DNA from: RHKX01 sp963784885
Lineage (GTDB): Bacteria; Actinomycetota; Thermoleophilia; Solirubrobacterales; 70-9
Direction: 5' to 3'
Assembly: GCA_963784885.1 (NCBI GenBank)
Contig: CAWATA010000004.1
Coordinates: 186,001-250,000 of the forward strand
DNA: 64,000 nucleotides
Shown: piece after piece, positions 58,738 through 64,000 of the stretch
How positions within the stretch are numbered: the stretch's first letter is position 1
How the letters are laid out: each line of letters opens with the position of its first letter
Position numbers and translations under genes: made by a program
The notes under the pieces: generated by a model
The model's input: only the letters and a program-made list of their open reading frames with translations
Database searches by the model: none
Told to the model about the DNA's origin: nothing

Positions 58738-58873
58738 CGGGTCCTTTCGAGGTCGGAGTTCAAGGTACCGGGCAGCGGTATCGGGAGGGCTCCGTCTGCG
58801 CGAATGCGGCTCGGCGTGAGAGTCTTCCGCGCGTGAGTCGCAACGCGCACACGGTCCCAGGAGGAGGCGCCGG

Positions 58874-59530
58874 ATGAGGATCGGCGTCCTCGGCACCGGC
58901 ATGGTCGGCCGGACCATCGGCACGAAGCTGGTCGAACTCGGCCACGAGGTCCGGATGGGCTCGCGCAGCGCCGGCAACGAGGCAGCCGTGGAGTGGGCGG
59001 ATGCGGCGGGGGAGGGCGCCGGCGAGGGCAACTTCGCCGATGCCGCCGGATTCGGCGAGCTGATCCTCAACTGCACCGCCGGCGCCGCCTCTCTGGAGGC
59101 GCTCGCGATGGCCGGCGAGGCGAACCTCCACCGCAAGGTGCTCGTCGACGTCGCCAACCCGCTCGACTTCTCCGGTGGGATGCCGCCGACGCTCTCGATC
59201 TGCAACGACGACAGCCTCGGCGAGCGGATCCAGGCCGCGTTCCCGGAGGCGCTCGTCGTCAAGGCGCTGAACACGATGAACTGCTCGGTGATGGTCGACC
59301 CCGGCCTCGTGCCGGGCGAGCACGTCGCCTTCCTCTGCGGCGAGAACGGCGGGGCGAAGGAGCGGGTGAGGAGCCTGCTCGGCGAGTTCGGATGGCCCGC
59401 CGACCGGATCGTCGACCTCGGCGGCATCGCCGCTGCGCGAGGGACCGAGATGTACCTGCCGCTGTGGCTCGCCCTCTACGGGAAGCTCGGAACCGGCGAG
59501 TTCAACATCTCCGTTCAGCGCCCCGGCTGA
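58874..59530 (+). CDS. NADPH-dependent F420 reductase-like Rossmann protein
   Basis: This is a 218-residue NAD(P)-binding protein similar to F420-dependent NADP oxidoreductases. The Rossmann motif is RIGVLGTGMVGRTIGTKLVE with the SRS phosphate contact. NPLDFSGGMPPTLS and VVKALNTMNCSVMVDP follow the family; FGWPADRIVDLGG is also typical. It is the second such protein in the window, after npdG, but is not linked to the F420 operon. A GGAGGAGG purine stretch precedes the ATG. It may use F420 or act as a general dehydrogenase. Confidence 0.82.
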   Translation: MRIGVLGTGMVGRTIGTKLVELGHEVRMGSRSAGNEAAVEWADAAGEGAGEGNFADAAGFGELILNCTAGAASLEALAMAGEANLHRKVLVDVANPLDFSGGMPPTLSICNDDSLGERIQAAFPEALVVKALNTMNCSVMVDPGLVPGEHVAFLCGENGGAKERVRSLLGEFGWPADRIVDLGGIAAARGTEMYLPLWLALYGKLGTGEFNISVQRPG

Positions 59531-59654
59531 CCCGGCAAAGCGTCTGACGTGCATCCGGTCGCCCTGAGCCCGGGCAGCGGCCGCGAGATGACCCACTCGG
59601 CGGGTGCGGGTTACGTCGAGCCGCGAGATCCCGACGCGATCTAACTTGGTGGCG

Positions 59655-60167
59655 ATGATCGAGCTGGTTCGGGGCGACATAACACAGCAGCGCGTCGACG
59701 TGATCGTCAACGCGGCCAACTCGGAGCTGGCCCACGGCGGCGGCGTCGCCGCGGCGATCGCGCTGGCGGGCGGGCCGGAACTGCAGCGCGAGTCGGAGGC
59801 GCATCCGTACGTGCCGGTCGGCGAGGCGGCCGTGACCAGCGCCGGCGCGCTGCCGGCACGTTGGGTCGTCCACGCGGTCGGGCCGGTCTGGTCCGGCGGC
59901 GACGCGGGAGAGGAGGCCCTCCTCGCCGGTGCCTACCGCTCGGCGCTCGGCCTGGCGATCGACCTCGGAGCCCGTTCGATCGCCTTCCCCTCGATCTCGA
60001 CCGGCATCTTCGGCTACCCGATCGCCGACGCGGCCGCGACCGCCGTCGCGACCTTGAAGGAGGGTGCGGCCGAGCCGACCGCACCGGAGCTGATCAGGTT
60101 CTGCCTGTTCAGCGACGCCGACCTGGCCGTCTACCGGGAGGCCCTGACCGCGGCGGGCGGCGGATAG
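59655..60167 (+). CDS. Macro-domain ADP-ribose hydrolase-like protein
   Basis: This 170-residue macro domain would remove ADP-ribose or hydrolyse O-acetyl-ADP-ribose. The signatures are ELVRGDITQQRVDVIVNAAN, SELAHGGGVAAAIALAGG, WVVHAVGPVWSGGDAGE and IAFPSISTGIFGYPIADAA, with the glycine-rich loop and catalytic Asn/Asp positions present. TAACTT (59642-59647) ends 7 nt before ATG 59655. It is followed 13 nt later by an SDR-family gene. Its targets are unknown. Confidence 0.92.
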   Translation: MIELVRGDITQQRVDVIVNAANSELAHGGGVAAAIALAGGPELQRESEAHPYVPVGEAAVTSAGALPARWVVHAVGPVWSGGDAGEEALLAGAYRSALGLAIDLGARSIAFPSISTGIFGYPIADAAATAVATLKEGAAEPTAPELIRFCLFSDADLAVYREALTAAGGG

Positions 60168-60180
60168 GCTGGCGCGGCAG

Positions 60181-61170
60181 ATGAGCGAGGTCCTGATCAC
60201 CGGAGCCACCGGCACCGTCGGCTGGCCCATCGCCCGCGACCTCGCGGCCCGCGGCGATTCAGTCCGGGCCCTCGTCCGCGACGTCGAGCGGGCTCGGGCC
60301 ATCCTCCCCGACGGGGTCGAGCCGGTCCGCGGCGACGTCGCCGATCGGGAGTCGGTCCGGCGCGCGGTCGCCGGCGCCGAGCTCGTCTTCCACGCTGCCG
60401 GCCTGCCCGAGCAGTGGCGGCGCGACCCGGCCGACTTCACGAGGGTGAACGTCGAGGGCACCCGCAACGTCGCCGAGGAGGCGCTCGCCGCGGGCGTCCG
60501 GCGATTCGCATACACGAGCACGATCGACGTCTTCCGCTGGACTCCCGGCCAACCGTTCGACGAGCGGGTGATCGACCCCGATCCCCGCCCGACCGACTAC
60601 GAGCGCTCGAAGCAGGAGGCGGATCGGCTCGTGGTCGCGTTGACCGAGGACGGCCTCGACGCGGTCTTCCTTCACCCGGCTGCGGTCTATGGCCCGGTCC
60701 CCGCCCTGGCGGTCGGTCTCAACGACCTGATCGTCCGGCTGGCGACCAAGAAGATCCCGATGCTCCTGCCAGGAGGTATGCCGGTCGTCCACTCCGATGA
60801 CGTCGCCACGGCGCACGTCCGCGCCATCGACGAGGCTCCCGCGGGGAGCCGCTTCATCGTCGCCGACCGCTACCTGACGCTGAGCGAGATCGCCGCCTCG
60901 GTGGAGGCGCTCGTCCCCGGGGCCCGCAAGCCGCGGGTGATGCCGATCGCCGTCGCCCGGGCCGTCTCCGCCGTCGGCGAGCGGATCGCGGGACTGACCG
61001 GCCGGCCGCCGCTGATCCCCCGTGGCGCGCTGATCTTCCTCGAGTCGCATCCGGTCCCCGACGGCGCCTGCGTTCGCTCCGAGCTGAGGCTCGAGATCAC
61101 GCCGTGGGAGCGCGGCCTCGCCGAGACCGTCGAGCGGTTCCGGTCGCAGGGCTGGAAGACCGCGGCCTGA
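60181..61170 (+). CDS. Extended SDR / NAD-dependent epimerase-like enzyme
   Basis: This 329-residue enzyme belongs to the extended short-chain dehydrogenase/epimerase superfamily. The nucleotide motif is VLITGATGTVGWPIARDLAA. The substrate side contains TSTIDVFRW and YERSKQEADRLVV (Y-x-x-x-K), and HPAAVYGP follows. The C-terminal half resembles steroid/dihydroflavonol reductase relatives (HVRAIDEAPAGSRFIVADRY). TAGGCT ends 10 nt upstream. It is probably expressed with the macro-domain gene. Substrate not inferable. Confidence 0.87.
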   Translation: MSEVLITGATGTVGWPIARDLAARGDSVRALVRDVERARAILPDGVEPVRGDVADRESVRRAVAGAELVFHAAGLPEQWRRDPADFTRVNVEGTRNVAEEALAAGVRRFAYTSTIDVFRWTPGQPFDERVIDPDPRPTDYERSKQEADRLVVALTEDGLDAVFLHPAAVYGPVPALAVGLNDLIVRLATKKIPMLLPGGMPVVHSDDVATAHVRAIDEAPAGSRFIVADRYLTLSEIAASVEALVPGARKPRVMPIAVARAVSAVGERIAGLTGRPPLIPRGALIFLESHPVPDGACVRSELRLEITPWERGLAETVERFRSQGWKTAA

Positions 61171-61173
61171 GAC

Positions 61174-61812
61174 TCAGCGGAGGGCGCCGGCGAGCCAGTC
61201 GCGTGCCGGCGGGAGGTGGGCCGGGTCGATCTGGTGGCCGGCCTCGGACTCGTGGTAGTCGACGGTGAGGCCGCCACCCTCGAACAGTTCGCGCGCCGCC
61301 CTGGCGAACCCGATCTCCATGACGTTGTCGTTGCGGCCGTGGGCGATGAACACCGCCAGGTCCGCGCGGTCGGCGAGCGACGGCTCCCAGCCCTCGACGG
61401 TCGGGACGAATCCGCTGAACGCGAGGATTCCCGCCGGGGCGGGACGCTCCGCCGCGAGGCCGAGCGCGTAGCTCATCACCGTTCCCATCGAGAAGCCGCC
61501 GAGCACGGTCCGCTCGGGACCGACGCCGACCCGGCGCCAGGTTTCGTCGTGGAACCCGGCGAGCGCTCTCCAGGCGGCGTGGAACGTGTCCGGGTCCGGG
61601 TAGCCGACGCGGGGGACCGCGTACCAATGGCGGCCAGGCCATCCCGGCAGTCGCAGCGGCCCGCCCGGGGTGACGACATGGAAGCGCCGCTCGGGATCGA
61701 GCAGGTCGGCGAGGCCGATCAGGTCGTGCTCGTCGGTGCCGCGCCCGTGATGGAGGAGCAGCAGCCCCTCGGGTTCGCCGGCGGGCGGGCGTTCGTCGAA
61801 GTCGAGGCTCAC
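61174..61812 (-). CDS. Phospholipase/carboxylesterase-like alpha/beta hydrolase
   Basis: This 212-residue serine hydrolase is similar to the carboxylesterase/YpfH type. It has an oxyanion-side LLLLHHGRGTDEHDLIGLAD, the nucleophile elbow TVLGGFSMGTVMSYAL (GFSMG), the acid in VFIAHGRNDNVMEI and the histidine in HESEAGHQIDPAHL. The triad is complete. GTG 61812 is the start used. It follows the squalene-synthase-like gene by 9 nt on the same strand and precedes a convergent gene. Substrate unknown; lipid or ester hydrolysis is likely. Confidence 0.87.
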   Translation of the reverse strand: MSLDFDERPPAGEPEGLLLLHHGRGTDEHDLIGLADLLDPERRFHVVTPGGPLRLPGWPGRHWYAVPRVGYPDPDTFHAAWRALAGFHDETWRRVGVGPERTVLGGFSMGTVMSYALGLAAERPAPAGILAFSGFVPTVEGWEPSLADRADLAVFIAHGRNDNVMEIGFARAARELFEGGGLTVDYHESEAGHQIDPAHLPPARDWLAGALR

Positions 61813-61821
61813 CTGCCTGAC

Positions 61822-62934
61822 CTAGGCGGCGACCGGCGTGGCCGGCGTCGGCGTCCGCAGTCCGCCGGCGGCGCGGAGGAAGTCGCGCTCGACCCGGTTG
61901 ACGATCAGCGTCGCCCAGCGCGGCGAGAGCAGCGCCGGCAGCGATCCCGCGACGACCCCGAAGCGGCCACCCGGACCCGGCCACGGCCGGTGCCCGGTGC
62001 GCTCCGCGCATCCGCGGTAGTGGAGGTCGGTGAACAGCAGCATCAGGATTGCCGCCGTGCGGACGGTGGCGGTGCGGCCGAGGTCGAGCCGCTCGAACAG
62101 TCGCCGGTAGGCGCCCGCCCGGCCGAGGGCGAGGCGCATGTAGTCCTCGCGGACGCCGCGGACGACCGCCTCGGCCCCGGGATCATCGGGCGGCCGGCCG
62201 AGGTACGGCCGCAGGGCCGGGTGATATGCGATCCCGCGGGCGAGGTCGGCCTCGATGTCGCGGGTCACGTTTGCGAGCTGGATCATCTCGCTGACCTCGA
62301 ACGCGTCCTCGCGGGCGGCCGCCGTGATCTCCCCGCTCGAGATCAGGTCGATGACGAAGACGGCCGGGTGGCCGATCACGTTGCGGCAGTAGCGCGCGAG
62401 CTGCTCCTCGTCGGCGAGGACGCCGCCCTGATCCGCGAAGGTCTCGGTCGACCAGACCATGCCGGCCGCCATCGCGGCCACGAGCTCGCCGATCCGCTCG
62501 CGAACCTGCGGCTCGAGCGTCGCGAAGACCGCGTCGACGTGGCGGCAGCGATCGACGAGCAGGAGGTGAACCCGGTCGCGGTCGTCGCGGGCGAGGCGGT
62601 CGTCGATCGGCGTCGGCGGTGGCAGCTCGCCCGGGGCGTCGAAGCGGGCCGCGAACCGCTCGAGCTCGGCCGCCCGCGTCGACGGATCGGCGTAGAGATC
62701 CTCGTAGGTGTCGAGCATCCGGCAGTAGAGGTAGGCGACTGCGGCGGCGCGCGCCTGCTCGCGCGGCAGGACGACGATGCTGGCCGCGAAACTGCGGGCG
62801 GCGTGGGGGAGGATCCGCCAGACGAACCGCTCCGGACGCGTCTCGGCCGCCAGCGAATCGAGGTCGGGGCGGCGCCGATTCACGGCGAGACCCTGCATCA
62901 GGAGCAACGGGCCGAGCGTGAACGACTGTCTCAT
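61822..62934 (-). CDS. Squalene/phytoene synthase family protein
   Basis: This 370-residue head-to-head prenyl synthase-like protein would condense two C15 or C20 diphosphates. The first aspartate-rich motif is AYLYCRMLDTYEDLYAD, and the second is IQLANVTRDIEADLARG, both recognisable variants of the family pattern. The protein is longer than typical bacterial HpnC/HpnD. TAGGTT on this strand (62941-62946) ends 6 nt before ATG 62934. A DUF3089 gene lies 17 nt upstream, and an esterase 9 nt downstream. The product (squalene, phytoene or other) cannot be determined. Confidence 0.88.
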   Translation of the reverse strand: MRQSFTLGPLLLMQGLAVNRRRPDLDSLAAETRPERFVWRILPHAARSFAASIVVLPREQARAAAVAYLYCRMLDTYEDLYADPSTRAAELERFAARFDAPGELPPPTPIDDRLARDDRDRVHLLLVDRCRHVDAVFATLEPQVRERIGELVAAMAAGMVWSTETFADQGGVLADEEQLARYCRNVIGHPAVFVIDLISSGEITAAAREDAFEVSEMIQLANVTRDIEADLARGIAYHPALRPYLGRPPDDPGAEAVVRGVREDYMRLALGRAGAYRRLFERLDLGRTATVRTAAILMLLFTDLHYRGCAERTGHRPWPGPGGRFGVVAGSLPALLSPRWATLIVNRVERDFLRAAGGLRTPTPATPVAA

Positions 62935-62951
62935 CCCGGAAACCTAGCGCC

Positions 62952-64000
62952 CTAGTTCTGATGCAGGTATCGCTTGCCCTGCCGGTGAACGACGCCGACC
63001 AGGTCCCCGAGCGCGACGTTGCCGTCGAGCAGGTGCAGGCCCCACGCGGCCGTCGGCGAGGGAGTCAGGACCCGGGCCCCGGCGACCGGCGTGATCTTCA
63101 GGACATCGGCGCCGTTCTCCCTGACGCAGTCTCCCCAGTAGTGGTCCTGCGGAACGAGCCACGGCGTGTCGGCCGTCGGGACGTCGAAGCCGTACATCAG
63201 CCCGATTCCGACCCCGAGCGTCCCCGGGAAGGGCTCGCTGCGGGCGATCGTCTGCAGCCGCGCCGGACCGCCGCTGCCGATCGCGGCCGGGTTGACGCAG
63301 GCGACCCGGTAGTCGGCCGGGTCGGCGCCCTTCGGCAGCGAGACGAGCGCACCCGTGGTGCGGCCGAAGACCGAGTCAGCGGGTGGCGTCTCATTGAAGG
63401 TCGAGAAGGCGATCACGCAGCCGGTCTGTTTGGGGGTCCGGCACAGCGGCGTATGCCGGAACGTCCCACCGGCGCGCTCGCCCTTCGGGACGACGACGTT
63501 GCCGCCGAGCAGGATCGCCGAGATCAGCTTCCGGTCCTGTGCCCGCTTGCGCTCGATCTCCCGCCGCAGCAACGTGCTCAGCATCCCGGTGCCCTGGGAG
63601 TGGCCGACGATCACGACGCCGCGACCGTGGTTGTACTTGCGCAGGTAGGTGCGCCACGCCTCGAGGACGTCGCCGTAGGCGATCTCCGCGGCCGCGGGGT
63701 CGATTCCCGCGCCGCCGATCGCCTTCAGCGTGAGCTGGCGGTAGACCGGCGCGTAGACGCGGCAGGTCTGCGAGAAACGGGCCGCCTGGTACTCGGCGAT
63801 CGCCGTCTGCTGGGGGTCGACGCTCTTGTCGGCGTTTACGGTCTCTTGCTCGCTGACCGTCGGGTAGACGTAGAAGCAGTCGTACTTCGGCCTGCGGGCG
63901 TTGGCCGGCTGCTCGACGGTCGTGCTGCCGTTGACGGCGTACTTCGTGGTCTCGAGGCTGCCCTTGCAGGGATTCGGCTTCGTGCCCGGCTTGCAGAGCC
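62952..64000 (-). CDS. DUF3089 lipase-like protein, 5' end cut by window
   Basis: This is an alpha/beta hydrolase-like protein of the DUF3089 family, about 349 residues visible with the N-terminus missing. Visible parts include KYDCFYVYPTVSEQETVNAD, then CRVYAPVYRQLTLKAIGGAG, and the nucleophile elbow VIVGHSQGTGMLSTLLRREI (GHSQG). The C-terminus has LVPQDHYWGDCVRENGADVL and ends in RYLHQN. Multiple cysteines suggest disulfides in an exported protein, and family members usually have signal peptides. It is followed closely by the squalene/phytoene-synthase-like gene. Confidence 0.87.
   Translation of the reverse strand, partial: LCKPGTKPNPCKGSLETTKYAVNGSTTVEQPANARRPKYDCFYVYPTVSEQETVNADKSVDPQQTAIAEYQAARFSQTCRVYAPVYRQLTLKAIGGAGIDPAAAEIAYGDVLEAWRTYLRKYNHGRGVVIVGHSQGTGMLSTLLRREIERKRAQDRKLISAILLGGNVVVPKGERAGGTFRHTPLCRTPKQTGCVIAFSTFNETPPADSVFGRTTGALVSLPKGADPADYRVACVNPAAIGSGGPARLQTIARSEPFPGTLGVGIGLMYGFDVPTADTPWLVPQDHYWGDCVRENGADVLKITPVAGARVLTPSPTAAWGLHLLDGNVALGDLVGVVHRQGKRYLHQN

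Overview
The window is a high-GC, densely packed bacterial chromosome segment. It has short intergenic gaps, many 4-nt stop/start overlaps and GTG/TTG starts. Coenzyme F420 biosynthesis genes, an actinobacterial-type ethylmalonyl-CoA gene set, DivIVA-like and ClpS proteins, and N-terminally anchored or secreted proteins of a type I associate with Solirubrobacterales suggest an actinobacterium of the class Thermoleophilia. That placement is inference from gene content, not from a marker gene.

Layout. 1-24.6 kb is dominated by central carbon metabolism: succinate/malate-CoA ligase beta (cut by the left edge), a flavin amine oxidase, GTP-dependent PEP carboxykinase, a CBS-containing pyrophosphatase, a malyl-CoA-lyase-type aldolase, an acyl-CoA dehydrogenase, a MaoC hydratase, a P-loop-less protein resembling the C-terminal part of ATP-PEPCK, an M42 peptidase, a B12-dependent ethylmalonyl-CoA-type mutase and crotonyl-CoA carboxylase/reductase. 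With 3-hydroxybutyryl-CoA dehydrogenase (41.3 kb) and an acyl-CoA carboxylase subunit (43.1 kb) these form most of an ethylmalonyl-CoA route for acetyl-CoA assimilation, ending at PEP. ClpS, a sterol-desaturase-like enzyme and a two-component system lie between. 24.7-33.5 kb holds a MarR/MFS efflux pair, a coiled-coil protein with a predicted nuclease-like domain, a YgfZ protein, a DtxR-type regulator coupled to an NRAMP metal transporter, and an aquaporin. 33.5-38.9 kb is the F420 cluster: fbiC, then the opposite-strand operon npdG-cofD-cofC-cofE. 38.9-47.3 kb holds a thioesterase, HMG-CoA lyase, the dehydrogenase and carboxylase, a DivIVA-like protein, a TetR/glycosyltransferase pair and a flavoprotein. 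A frameshifted P450 and an M28-like protein lacking several metal ligands follow.

50.0-57.5 kb is accessory. One decayed integrative element (about 4.4 kb) is bounded by a 39-nt duplication of the 5' half of tRNA-Arg(UCU) and retains only the C-terminal half of its integrase. Beside it, the 3' half of tRNA-His occurs three times, bounding two further remnants; the first carries an intact nitrilase and an integrase stub. 57.5-64 kb is ordinary chromosome: TetR, small membrane and zinc-ribbon proteins, F420-reductase-like, macro-domain, SDR, carboxylesterase and squalene/phytoene-synthase-like genes, and a DUF3089 lipase-like gene cut by the right edge.

Regulation. Many starts on both strands have a TANNNT hexamer ending 6-8 nt before the start codon, which implies abundant leaderless transcripts. 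Other genes (ccr, mcl, aquaporin, P450, hbd) have classical Shine-Dalgarno sites. Several palindromes overlap these promoter boxes.
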